From contig NC_087072.1 of the NCBI RefSeq assembly GCF_026151205.1, positions 10,330,169 through 10,394,168 on the forward strand: DNA of 64,000 nucleotides. The letters run 5' to 3'. The position numbers and the translations under genes were made by a program. Below, piece by piece: positions 43,734 to 54,560 of the stretch (within the stretch, counting starts at the first letter, position 1; every line of letters starts with the position of its first letter). The notes under the pieces are model-generated. The model had not been told where the DNA came from. It saw nothing but the letters and a program-made list of their open reading frames with translations, and did not search any database. The DNA comes from Bolinopsis microptera (taxonomy: Eukaryota > Ctenophora > Tentaculata > Lobata > Bolinopsidae).

Positions 43734-43736
43734 TTA

Positions 43737-44170
43737 GCACGCTCGCTTGATTTTCGGATTTCAGTCTTGATCTCTACTAGTTTTTCCTGATCATCAAAAA
43801 AATCTTGGTGCTGGTTGTATATTGCTTCTGTAAGATCTAATGTTACTTTGCAGGAATACTCGTACTCTAGGTCAGACATCAAACTCAGATCGTATATACC
43901 AAGACCCCCTTCTTTGACTGGTAATGCAAAGAGTTTTCTACTGGTTTGGTCGGTTCCAAACGACCTGTCCAATATTGCTGGTATAAAGGATTCTTGAATT
44001 TTGTATTCTAGTCTCCTGAGGTGTTGACTGATACCAGGTGTTGTTCGACATACATAATCGAGGGATAAATTTATTTCAAATGAGAGAGTACACAACACTG
44101 CCAAAAGATCTGGAATCTTGTGCGGGTACCCTTCAGTGTAGATGTACCGCACTGCAGTAGACCTAACCAC
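43737..44170 (-). pseudogene. Retroelement fragment upstream of the MITE (post-RT region)
   Basis: Reads CRTTPGISQHLRRLEYKIQE, FIPAILDRSF and KLFALPVKEGGLGIYDLSLM, the conserved block that follows the RT thumb in this family, then a charged helical linker up to the MITE. The RT palm itself is absent, so the copy is 5'-truncated near 44150. Same reading direction and register as 42533-43379. Confidence 0.8.
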
Positions 44171-44590
44171 AATAGAACTATACCATTGTTATTTGTTAGA
44201 TTATTAAACCTAGTTGAATCAATCCACCTTAATATATATATAAAGAAAAAATAGCGTAATATATTTTTTAAAAACTTTCTGCTCTAAGGAAGAGAGAAAG
44301 TTTTTTTGGAGAGCCGCTCAGACATGGGCACCGTATTGTGTAAATTATTTAAGTATATTTTTATGCAATATCTTTGTCGCATAAGAGCGGGGTAGTAAAT
44401 ACAGTGTTTCGTTTCGTTTCGTTTCGTTTTCGTACAGACAGAGACACTGTGAGCTAACCGTTCAATAACCGTAATGGGTCCACAAGTTCTGTTAAGAAAA
44501 ATGTCATGGTAGCGCTCGATTTTGATCCGGATTTTTATGCTGCACCCCTTATGAGCCTTATAATTTTTTTGGTGCATGTTGACCCTTGTA
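44171..44590. other. Short stretch with no gene
   Basis: AT-rich, with a (GTTTC)n run at about 44405-44431. Nothing coding recognised. Confidence 0.5.
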
Positions 44591-44850
44591 GCATTGTATC
44601 ACGTCGTGACCCCCACGGTCGTTTCACTATGGTGAAAACTCTACCCCTGTAGAGTTTCTACTTGATTCACGATGTTAATCCTTTGCAGCTCGGTGAGGCA
44701 CAGTGGTGCATCTCCCCCATCTACCGTGGTTGCGAGAAGAATTATTTGATGCGCGGCGCGACCCAGTAGTGCATCGCGCTACAAAGTTTCTACGATACAG
44801 GGGAGCCGCGCACTCGTGCGCGGCGGGTCATACAACGTATGAAAAGTTGA
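44591..44850 (+). repeat. Hairpin-rich GC repeat, copy A
   Basis: Begins gtatcacgtcgtgacccccacggtcgtttcactat and ends agccgcgcactcgtgcgcggcgggtcatacaacgtatga. The first and last blocks recur in reverse orientation at 55441-55552 with the middle missing. The middle (cagctcggtgaggc... gttgcgagaa... gcgcggcgcgaccc) recurs at 45605-46090. Self-complementary segments (ccgcgcac/gtgcgcgg, catac/gtatg) would fold. Confidence 0.8.
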
Positions 44851-45604
44851 CCCCAGGATATATACTCAAAAAACCTTACTGGCCAGGGCCTAACTTCAAA
44901 AATAAAAGAGATAGCGACATCCGGGTTTTTTAAACTTACGTTGCATGCCACTTTTTTAACGTAAAAGTAAAGTTTCCCCAGCACCCAGCTAGGGGGAAAT
45001 TTAAGACAACGTAGATTTTAAGTTATCTCCAGAAATGTGTCATTTTGGGCCGATCAAAAGTGTGCAACTTTAACTTCGCAGATTTCTGTACTCTGATTGG
45101 CTGAATTGTGTCACGTGCTAGCTGCTTGAACATTACATTAAAATGCGCCACGCGTACAAATGATGCTAAATTGTTAATGCATCGCGCGCGAGCTCAATCC
45201 GTTTGTTTAGATTATACCACTGCACCTTTAGTAACACCGCCAGCCAGTAAGTTTTGATGGGTATATCAAATCGCATGACTGATGACAAAATACCCAGTTA
45301 GTTTGTAGTCACTGTAGTGACATTAAGTGATCCGATGGCCTCATATCACTTCTTGTCTAATTAGCTTTTGAAATACGACCGACCCACTCATAAAGTAAAC
45401 AGTATAACTATAAGCTTTAGTTTAACGGCGAAATACAACTAATTCTAGTTTTTAAAGTTGTAGGTTTGGAGGACAGAGGAATATACAGCTAATTCTATGG
45501 TTCTTTTAAGTCTTAAGTTTGAACCAAAATACCTTAATTAAATAATGAATAAATATATATATATATATATATATATTAAATAAATTGACGATCTCAATTC
45601 ATCG
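44851..45604. other. Stretch with no gene
   Basis: No coding frame recognised. An (AT)n tract lies at 45553-45577. Confidence 0.5.
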
Positions 45605-46090
45605 CAGCTCGGCAAGGCCCAGTAGCACATTTTTCCGATCTAGCGAGGCGGTTGCGAGACGATGATAATTAATCACTCTACACTCGACTGTCACGTGACT
45701 TTTTCAACCCGTTCTCTAGCTGGCCTTGAACGACTATTCGAAACCCTAACCCTCTTATCTGATCCCAACTTTAACCCTAACCCAATCCTTAACAAAAGCA
45801 TATGCTGAAACCCTAACCCTAACGAGAAATTAGACTTACTTCCTTATACGGTCATATCACGTGATCGAGACAGTTTTTCGCCTATATCTCGTCAGGGGAG
45901 CATTTTAACCCTATGTCATGGGGGTGATTCGGAATCAGCGTCCGAAAATACATCGATTGAAGTTGGTTTCAACTGTCGGGGGCCTTTTTAGAACAATCTC
46001 GAAGATCGACTGTAGAGTGATTTAGTACGCTCGGTTGCGAGAAGCATAATTTAGTGCGCGGCGCGGCCCAGTAACGCATCGCGCTTCAAG
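45605..46090 (+). repeat. Hairpin-rich GC repeat, middle block, split by MITE copy 2
   Basis: cagctcggcaaggcccag... cggttgcgaga at 45605-45660 and gcgcggcgcggcccag...cgcatcgcgct at 46057-46085 match 44690-44790. The MITE sits between them, so the repeat was present first. Confidence 0.75.
45672..46021. mobile_element. MITE with telomere-like repeats, copy 2
   Basis: 350 bp, same orientation as copy 1 and about 95% identical by eye, including the CCCTAA runs, with TTA on both sides (45669-45671, 46022-46024). About ten bases beyond each TTA also resemble the flanks of copy 1 (gatgatRat on the left, gYacgctcg on the right). Confidence 0.88.
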
Positions 46091-47191
46091 TTACTCAATG
46101 CGCATTTGTTTTAAAAATTTTGTGCTGACCGAAATTAAATTAGCGCTAAAAACAATCCTACAGTCGGCACGCGCAGCTCACTGTCGATGGCGCTCTACCT
46201 GGTTTGGCCTATTACACCTACTTTTGCTCCAAAACACAAAAGCCGCGCATCATCAAATATGGCACCTAGCGCAAAACTTACTGATATTTATCTCAAAAAG
46301 GTATGACAAATTTGGTACTGTAAAAATTCGCGCAGTCTAGTCTCTAGAATTGCTCTAACCAGAGCCCTCTCGCTTGCAGTAGCGCGCGACCGCCGAAGGT
46401 GGCAAAGGATTCAACTTGTGAAATAAGCGCGTCACGCAGTACGCGTATACACATGGCTACATGCGAATCTCTAGAAAACACGAGCAAGTTTATTTTTATC
46501 GTGCACCCCGTAGTTAAAATACTACGCCTGACGACGCGCATTAGTGAAAAATGTCACGTGACCTATGGCTTAACGTAAAAACTATACGTATGAATACATT
46601 TGATCTACGTATCGGCTCAATTTGTAATAAGTAATTTTAATTGCAGGCGCTTGCAAAACTCTATGCACACTGTTTACATTACTTGGACTTTTACAACGTA
46701 TTACGTGGACCAGTTCCAGAACTTGTCTCGACGGATACATTTGTCCGATAAATTTTGTCCATTGTCGTAGCAATTGCTTGTCATACGTTGTATGACTCGC
46801 CGCGCACGAGTATTCCTAATGATTAATGGAATACATACATATTAATATTATGTATTCATGTCAGGGAGTTTTCCCAGCTAATGGGCTACGTCATTTACAA
46901 TTTAACAGTTTTAAAGTATATTTAATTAATGACATATATGACCGCTCACTTCATCGGAATCGGTCAACATATTTGACCATTGTTTAATGGTCTGGCCCGG
47001 CGCGCGCTACTTTGTAGAACTTGCTTGGAGGACTTCGCCGCTTCGACGCGCCGCACGAACTAGCATTATTGCCTCGCATCGTCGATTGTCGATTGTCGAT
47101 CGTCGATCGTCGATCGTCGCATCGTCGATCGTCGCTATTTATTTAGTAACATATTATACGTCCCAATCCCATTTGAATTTTAGTATGCCTC
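46091..47191. other. Repeat-rich stretch with no gene
   Basis: Contains a short copy of the gtcatacgttgtatgac / cgccgcgcacga hairpin block near 46780-46810, a tctggcccggcgcgcgctact block near 46988 shared with 55040, and a tcgatcg-rich palindromic array at 47079-47136. No coding frame recognised. Confidence 0.6.
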
Positions 47192-47465
47192 CAGTGGCGT
47201 AACGTTGCCTGTTGGCGCCCCCCGCCGAAAAGGCCCCCTCCCCTTTTGGTGCCCCTCCCTAAAATTGAACAAATTAGGTGATTTTAGAGGATACGCCAGT
47301 AAAATCTTTAAAAAAGTGTGTATCTAGAGAAAAACGCGCAGTTTTGCTAGTACTTTATTTAAGTTTTCGAAATTGTCCCACATTCAAACAACGATTTGGC
47401 GCCCCCCTAAGACGGCGCCCCCCCCCCCGCACAGCGGGGTCAGCAGGGCCCTTCGTTACGCCACT
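47192..47465. mobile_element. Small hAT-like non-autonomous element
   Basis: About 274 bp between CAGTGGCGTAACG and its near-perfect reverse complement CGTTACGCCACTC. CAGTGGCGTA ends are typical of hAT MITEs. The interior has ggcgccccc runs in both ends. A clear 8-bp duplication is not visible (atgcct vs atgctt is the best candidate), so boundaries may be eroded. Confidence 0.7.
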
Positions 47466-47491
47466 CACATGCTTTGGGGCTTGTAGGTTTA

Positions 47492-47576
47492 CAACCTACC
47501 AGGACGCGCGCCGAGTTGGACTCGTCGACGGTCCCAATATATGGAACAGATATTTTACGAGTATCACCCGTTAATT
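47492..47576 (+). repeat. Interspersed repeat, copy 1 (inverted at 54460-54560)
   Basis: acctaccaggacgcgcgccg agttggactcgtcgacggtc and atattttacgagtatcaccc gttaa match the reverse complement of 54460-54560. The acgagtatcac end also appears (inverted) at 53528-53548. Confidence 0.85.
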
Positions 47577-47600
47577 TGGGGCTGAAACCCTAGATGTGGG

Positions 47601-47769
47601 ACCACAGCTCTTCGACAATCGACATAGCATGAAAAATGCTGTAGTCCCCAGTGACTACAAGTGAGGAATTTAAAAAAAATTTATAGTCGTTTTGAAAATA
47701 TGTTTAGTTTCTTTTTTCCTAATAAAATTTTAGTGGTCATCAAGCACTTTTATCAGAAAACGGTAACAT
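47601..47769 (+). repeat. Interspersed repeat, inverted copy 2
   Basis: Reverse-orientation partner of 39868-40040; see that entry. Confidence 0.9.
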
Positions 47770-47974
47770 TGTACACATGATGATACAAAAAAACGATAAA
47801 TCACAGCGACAATTTACCCAACTACCGACATTTGACAGACTATAATAGACTAATAACTCCGCCCTACTTCATTTTTTTTTACTGGTCCATTTTTTTACTG
47901 GTCCACAGTCCGTGCGCCCCTCGCATTATTCAATCTTTTCCACATGATTCAGTTAGAAACATATAGAAAACGTA

Positions 47975-48613
47975 TTGGCTACTTCAATGATAGCCACTCA
48001 AACAAGAAGAGAACAAAGAATTCAGCAATACATTCCACACCTGTTCAAAACTCATTCAATCCACATCACATATGTCATATGTCTTGCTTTTCTGTACTAT
48101 TATTTCGTCTTTGTTATGTTACTCTATACCACCTGTATTTCTGAAAACCCGCCTACAAATCCTGCTAAATTGATCCAGCTTATTAAATTTCCCCTCCTAC
48201 TAAATCTCTGTAATTTACTTTGCAATTTCTACCTTGTTATCATTGGTACTGCAATTAGACGTACAATGAGTAGCTTATCTATTAGAGGTAAAACACTACA
48301 TACGTTGTTTGTTAAATACAATCCCAAACGAGGTTTAATCCCATATCTACAAAATATAACTGCATCACTTTACCTTTGGATACTACTCATCAATTTTCTC
48401 CTTATCTTTATTTGTAACCCTAGCATGAAAAATCCAGGACCCCCGGGCCGAAACTGCTCAGTTTTTTATTGTAACCTTCAGGGCTTGATCCCTTTTGGTG
48501 AACTTGGAGATGCGAATCCCACTCTCCACTCTACAAAAATTCACGAACTAAACCAAAAGAACTTTTTTGGTTTTAATGACAAGAGTGTAGTCGTGTATGA
48601 GTATTGGGGTTAA
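47975..48613 (+). pseudogene. LINE 5' fragment: membrane-spanning leader, NPGP motif, start of AP-endonuclease
   Basis: A 212-codon frame. Residues about 28-52, 70-92 and 131-147 are hydrophobic helices. NPGP follows at residues 153-156 (48431-48442), then SVFYCNLQGLIPFGELG and TLHSTKIHELN, which fit the first strand of a LINE apurinic-type endonuclease (NVQG... region). Several LINEs carry a 2A-like DxExNPGP at just this place; here the preceding residues are NPSMK, so the consensus is not kept. The frame ends after about 50 endonuclease residues, so this is a truncated copy. Confidence 0.6.
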
Positions 48614-48732
48614 ATATTAAATCAAAAATATTTCATTAAATGATTAAAGATTACACTCACAATATATAATATTCAATTCAAAATCATTGTTCCAACACAC
48701 TTCAAATAGTCCATTCTGTCATAATCATCTTA

Positions 48733-49090
48733 GCAATCAATCACAGCGTTCAAGCGACGGTCGTAATCGATCCACTTCTTCAGTCGGGGAGGAGGTGGTT
48801 GTCTGAGCATCTTCTGGTTGATCTTCCACGTGCCATCTTAGCGAGGGATTCCTGCTGACAGTTGAGTTTTGACATGGCTTCGAAGGAGAGGGGTCCAACA
48901 GCGTCAGCAATTAGGTGTTTCGTAGAGAGGTCAGTATCGGAAGCTTTCCGTTTCATGTTCTGCTTTGCTGTGTAGAAAGAGTTTGCTGCAGGAGTAGGAG
49001 GGTGGGAATGAGTCTTCGTACTGGTCACAGTAGTGTCGTTCGTCAGATTGAGGCGTCCGAAGAAGGTCTTAGATCAGTGCATCGCCAGCA
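48733..49090 (-). pseudogene. FLYWCH zinc finger / MULE transposon-type fragment
   Basis: On the - strand, GRLNLTNDTTVTS is followed by THSHPPTPAANSFYTAKQNMKR, a spacing like the end of a FLYWCH finger (H-x-H then PP) and the linker before a MULE transposase. After a frame change LRQPPPPRLKKWIDYDRRLN follows, then a stop near 48735. Upstream stops and a missing Cys show it is a relic. Family call is from pattern only. Confidence 0.45.
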
Positions 49091-49112
49091 GGTCTTGTCG
49101 TCGCGGTCATAA

Positions 49113-49641
49113 ATTAACATTACTTCATTTAACGACTACCACGATTTAATCTAATTTTAACTTATGCAAACATTCTCTTTCAAGGTATATGAAGTCAAAC
49201 AATGTTCTTTCTTCTATGCTTCATGGGCTCCATCCAAGGTAAGCGGGTTCAGATATAGATATCAACTTGTAGTTCGACCCAATTGATTCATTGATGACTG
49301 AATATATATACTGGTAGTACAGGGCTTCCAAAATACGCAACCAAGTGACCTTTGTTAATGACTCGCCGTAAATTTAATCTACCCTGTTGACAGCCCAACT
49401 TTGAAGAACCAAGTGATCTTACCCCATGTACGTCATCAAATAATTAACATGGAAGCTTGAAGTTGAAGCTTACGTTGCCAATTAGTAACGATTAATTAGT
49501 ATTGTGATCCATTGATAAAATATGATTGACCTAGAAATGAGCTAGATCTGGGGTAACTGGGAGTATGTACCCCAGATTACTTACATGTACTTGATTAGGT
49601 CTCCTCAATCATTCGAGTGGCCTGCACCAATGAACTCCCGT
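49113..49641. other. Stretch with no gene
   Basis: AT-rich, nothing recognised. Confidence 0.5.
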
Positions 49642-51166
49642 TTATGTCTCCCTCCAGTCCACTAGCCATATTATTCTAAGTATTCTCCTCAAGCAACGCT
49701 TACGGAACACCTCAAAACGATGTAGCTGCTTTTTGGTTGTGTTCCAAACCTCACTACCATATAACAATATTGTCAAAACTGCTGCCTTATATCTATCAAT
49801 ACTCATCTTTGTATAAGACCTGAGCTGATGTTGCGGTTTTTCCATATATTACTGAGTTGGTTGAAGGCTCCGGAAGCTTTCTGAATCCTAGCAGACAGCT
49901 CACGGTCGATAGTGCCGTCGCTGGAAATAATTGTACCTAAGTACGTAAAGTCCCTAACTTGCTGTACTGGCGTGTCTTCAACAGTAATGTTCACAGTGGC
50001 TTCTTTCGTGTATGGGCGTTGAGAGGTTGCTTAACCAATTACCATAGCGTCAGTCTTTTTACCATTGATTCTGAGACCTCACTGGGCACCATACATACAC
50101 AAAAGGTCAGTTGTTTCTTGAAGACCTTCCTCGCTGTTATCCAGTATAGCCATGTCATCTGCATACTGTTTTTATCCGTTGCCAGACTTCCCTTTGCCGG
50201 CCATGAACAGCAGCTGTTCCCAGATCTGCTGCAACTCTAAGAGCCCAATTATCGTCGTCTTTCCTGTAGTTCTTTTTAACCATTTTGTTGGCCCGAGAAT
50301 ATTCACTACTGTTGTTCATTGTTGCTGTCACTAGGAGCCTTTTGTTTGATCTAACTGCGTTCTCCAATAAGGCTTTTAGTTTCCTGGACATATGCTGCTG
50401 CTTTCTGCGCCGGGGGCGCTCACCCAGTACCTCCATAGACACTTCTTTAATAGTATCCCTAACTAATGTCAATTATCCATCAAGATTCTCCTCCATTGGT
50501 ACTGGTAGGCAGCTAAAACGATTTTGAAGAGCAATGCAGTAATCTTCAACCTTTGACTAATCTCTAAAATTCTCAATCGCTGGAGATATCGTACGAGACG
50601 CATTCATTTTGTGAACTGCAATAAGTTTGACTCTAAATTTGAACCCGAACCTAGTAATGATCGGAGCCAATGTCTGTACCCCTGCAAGTATTACGTCAAG
50701 TAGAGAGTGGCTCCACTTGGTAGAAGTACAGACATGTTCATTGTTCGATCTGATTTACTGTGCGGCCATCTGGAGACTTCCAACTTCCTTTATAAATATC
50801 ACGATGCTGGAAAAGGGCCCCACCGATTGTCAACCGATGTACTGCACAGAAATCTAATAGTCGAAGGCCGTTGTCATTTGATGAAACGTGAAGGGAATGC
50901 TTACCAATCACACCGGACCAAGCTTTATCTTAGCCAATGCGAGCATTTAGATCTCAGAGTAAAAACTTCACGTCATCTTTTACCCCGACTGCTGCATCCT
51001 CTGTTTGGGCATAAGCTATAACAATAGAAATGTTGATATGTCGACTGTGCAGCCTCGCTGCAAGAATACGTTCTGATATCGGAGTGTATGAAACCAATGA
51101 ATTTTTCGGCTTCTTCGAGAGGACTAAACCTACCCCTTGCCGTCTGTATCCATCACTTATGGACAT
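49642..51166 (-). pseudogene. LINE remnant: AP-endonuclease, linker, RT motif C and thumb
   Basis: Blocks in order on the - strand: endonuclease (GVGLVLSKKPKNSLVSYTP, SERILAARL, YAQTEDA; 51166-50954); a basic linker ending VWQRIKT (50472-50155); RT motif C ADDMAIL directly abutting the linker (about 50160); then RINGKKTDAMVIG, DFTYLGTIISSDGTIDRELS and AAVLTILLYGSEVWN (49994-49642). The RT fingers and palm before motif C are deleted, and there are in-frame stops and frame changes. The blocks match RTE/CR1-like elements with an APE domain. Not functional. Confidence 0.85.
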
Positions 51167-51657
51167 AAATGATTATTATTAGTCAGTAGCTCAGCTAGTA
51201 GCCGATAGGGTAGGCGGGTACTCATTCATCACATGACACCTGCAATAAATTGCTCATTGCCCACCTCATTTACATTTTAAACACATCAAAGCTCAGCATT
51301 AGACAGGACCCTTCACTTAGGTATAAATAGCAAGACAACAGCTTAAAAACGAAAAAGATATGAGACAGTTTGTAAACAACTTCATGCGGCTGCCACACCC
51401 TACTCAAATAAACTAGAGACTTGAAACATTTTTAACGGACTCGGGAGGTCATACCCTGTAAACGATAAATTACGTTCTTTAACTGTTCTTGAGTTGTTAA
51501 CACTGATCACGTGGTTGCTTTTTTTATTGGAACATATGTAAATTATTCATCTGTTGATAGTCAAGTATTAGTATCCAGTACTGTAAATTAATATACGAAG
51601 GAAGTTAAAATAGTTTAGATGCATCATTAAAAGCACTTTTAACATTGAGTATTTCAG
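51167..51657. other. Upstream of the receptor gene
   Basis: No coding frame recognised. Ends with a splice acceptor (agtatttcag, AG at 51656-51657). A signal-peptide exon should exist upstream, but I cannot find one here; the LINE remnant begins at 51166. Confidence 0.5.
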
Positions 51658-53489
51658 GAGCAGCAGCAATCTACAACTACCATTTCGTTGACACCAACTC
51701 CTACAACATGATCCCTGACACATTTGACTTCGGACTTCTTGATGTTAACGGAGGAACAGTTGACGACACGTACATAAATGTTGCCACAAAGACCTGGATG
51801 TGCCGGATGTTAGGCTACCAGTCCTACAGCTCCTCCGCTGCTCCTCCACTGTACGAATGGCAACAGAACTACCCTATCAGGTATTCTCAACTAGAATGTA
51901 CAGGCAGTGTAGTTCCACAGTGTCGTTACCAGGCAGCAAATAAATTTGGTTACCGCGACTCTCTCTGGCTGAGATGCAACGCTCGGACACAGCTTGGAGA
52001 CTCCACCTCATTCTACCTCGTGGACAAAGACAAACAGCACACTCAAAAAGGACACGGTCTTCTCATGTACAACAGAGGGACGGTAAGTGGCAACAAGTTT
52101 GATAAAACAACCGCGGAGTTGATTTGTCGTATCATGGGGTACGACAAAGTCATGAGCTGGAGCATTGGTAGGAAATACCAATTTCAAGAAAGTCTAACAA
52201 TCATCTATAACGACTTAAATTGTTTGGAAAGTGAGGACGTGTTTCCTCTGTGTGTCTAAGAAACAGACACCACCGGAGAAACTCACGACAACGACGTCTG
52301 GTTATGGTGTGCTCTCCCAAAATATAACAACTACAAGCTCGTTTGCCCTCCTGGACACAAATGTCCAGGCAGAAACACGTGCGAACAATGCTCAGCCAAC
52401 ACCTACTCCCCCGAACCTAGTGATGCGTCTTCCTGTCTCTCCTGTCCTACCAATTCCACTTCCCTCGCCGGATCTACCTACTGCTCCTGCAATGATGACA
52501 CCTACATGAGTCCTGACGGAGATGAATGTCTGGAATGCCCGGAAAATTCTACCTCAATAAAAGGATCAGCACACTGCACCTGTGTCGCTGGCACATACCT
52601 CTACTCTGACCTCAGCAGCTGTGTGCGATGTTCAAGTGGTACAGTCAGCAAGGAAGGAGGAACGGCCCCGAGTGACTGTGTGAGTTGTCTTGCAGGATCA
52701 GTGCCAATCAACAATGGAAAAGTTTGCAGCTGTGAGAAGGGGTATGGATGGGAATGGAACTCTAGCGGGGATGGATCCTGTAAAGTCTGTCCTGCAAACT
52801 TCTTCAAAGACAAACAGCAAGGTACTTGCATGAGATGTCCTCACGAAGCCACCTCCCTCCCTCTCTCTGAAGAGTGTCACTGTCCAAGTGGACTATCTTG
52901 GGATGGAGATTGCTGTGTGAACTGCACTACTCCGGGTAGCAGTAGTGGAGTGTGTTACTGCTCAGCTGGAACATACTGGAGTGGGGACAGTAGCCGGTGT
53001 GAACCCTGTCCTGCAAACCACTTCAGTGAACAGTTCTTCTCTGTCTGCTCAAAGTGCCCTATCTTCACAGTATCTGAGTCCCAATCTTATGAGTGCTCTT
53101 CTTGTCCTAAAGGATACTCCTGGGAGAACCATGCCTGTACTGAATGTCCAGAAAATCACGTTGGAAACGGGGCTACTTGTAGCATCCGTCCAGAAGGAAC
53201 TTCACCGTCCAAAGATAAAACCATCTGCCAAAAGTCTGCTGTTGACATTCTGTCAGTGGTGAGCTTAGTGCTTTGCATACTGATCCTCGCCATGGTGGTA
53301 GGAATCATTCTTTACATCTGGAAGGAAAGACGAGCAAGGATCATGATGGAAGATATTCAGATGGCGTACCAAGCTGAGCCCTCGACGAGTCAAAAGAAAT
53401 GTGGAAATTCCAGTGAAGTTGCCAAACCTACCCTCCCAGAAAGAGGACACACCTTGCATCAGGATGATTTGTATGCCAACTTCAGCTAG
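51658..53489 (+). CDS. SRCR-like / cysteine-rich single-pass receptor with an in-frame TAA
   Basis: One reading frame runs from a splice acceptor at 51658 to TAG at 53487, broken only by TAA at 52257-52259. Visible parts: two SRCR-like repeats (LLDVNGGTVDD, WMCRMLGYQSY... LECTGSVVPQC ... LWLRC; then GLLMYNRGTV, ICRIMGYDK, DLNCLESEDVFPLC ... VWLWC); eight or so Cys-rich modules of the GCC2/GCC3, ephrin-receptor-like type (CPxxxxS...CxCxxGTY; about 52320-53210); a transmembrane helix (about 53247-53321) followed by WKERRAR; and a cytoplasmic tail with MAYQAE and a C-terminal DDLYANFS. The TAA falls inside the second SRCR-like repeat, between its conserved Cys residues. No signal peptide is present, so upstream exons are missing or lost. 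Likely an innate-recognition or adhesion receptor, either a recent pseudogene or a null allele. Confidence 0.82.
52257..52259 (+). other. In-frame TAA in the receptor frame
   Basis: A TAA in the same frame as both flanking halves, after PLCV and before ETDTTGE. No intron of credible length can remove it, since the only GT and AG around it are about 15 nt apart. Base substitution, an assembly error or stop readthrough are the options. Confidence 0.85.
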
Positions 53490-54050
53490 GTATTGAGGTA
53501 TAATGGAATGGGAAGGATTCATTTAACAAGTGATACTCGTAAAATATTTGTTCCAAATTGCTAAAGAGGGATTGTCGTCGAGAAAGGCACTTAAAAGACC
53601 AATCCAGAGCCTTCTGCCTTCAGAATGTTCTTTTCACAGCAGACCATCAAGTTTTACACCATACCAGATAGAAACAGAATCCTTAGCAAACTGGGCCCAG
53701 CCCAAAACGGACCAAATCAGACTGATCGATGCAGATGCCATGCTGGTCACGTCTGTTACTTGTATTTAAAGATAATCAGAGACAGATTAAAGATAATCAG
53801 ATTAAAGATTATCAGAGACAGACTGCAGACAATGCTATGCAGACCCACATATTATTACTATAATATTGTAGTTATTACTATAATATTGTAGTATAATGAC
53901 GCTTTGCGTATAGCTGCTTTCCCATTTCTAATAATGCATTTTATCCTAGAGTATAACTTTTAATATGATAAACTAATCAATATTAACCAAACACTAAAAG
54001 GTTTTTGATGAAAATAGTTGAAAACTTGTTTCAGTTAAAACTAAATTAAA

Positions 54051-54122
54051 GGCCGGACAGGGATTTGAACCCTCAGCTACCACGGCCAATCGCCTGCTTA
54101 GCGAACTAGGCTATCCTGTTGG
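54051..54122 (-). other. tRNA-like relic (possible SINE head)
   Basis: On the - strand, tagcctagttcgctaagcagg resembles an A box/D arm and gggttcaaatccc is a perfect B box/T arm, followed by ctgtccggcc. The 5' side does not pair with the 3' acceptor strand (ggccgga expected, aacagga present), so it is not a functional tRNA. Confidence 0.5.
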
Positions 54123-54459
54123 AGGTCAAATATCAATATTAACTACCATATTGTAGACCTTGCGCACTGCCTTCGACAATGTACATTTTTAGCCGGTTTG
54201 GGGCCATTGCGCGGCACGGAAGCTTTAAACCTTCATAACTCTGTCCAGGAACAACCCCAAGAACTGATTAAACTTGTGATGTCCGAGTCAGAGCATGTAC
54301 TGACTCGGTAAATATAAGATATATAATTTGTCATACCTGCGTCCACACAGGAGCATCGAGCAAATGGGTATAGTCGCGAGTGAACAGAGCACGCAGGGAA
54401 AACCATAATAACCAAAGTCACGTGAAATTTTTAGCATTTAGGCGAGCGAATTAGTAATT

Positions 54460-54560
54460 AAGCTTTTTAACGGGTGATACTCGTAAAATATTTCTTCCAA
54501 ATATTATCAATATCAAGACCGTCGACGAGTCCAACTCGGCGCGCGTCTTGGTAGGTTATA
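54460..54560 (-). repeat. Interspersed repeat, copy 2
   Basis: Reverse complement matches 47492-47576 at both ends, with extra sequence in the middle. Confidence 0.85.

Noticed and set aside
54051-54122. Functional tRNA gene
   Set aside because: B box is good, but the acceptor stem does not pair and the D arm is irregular.
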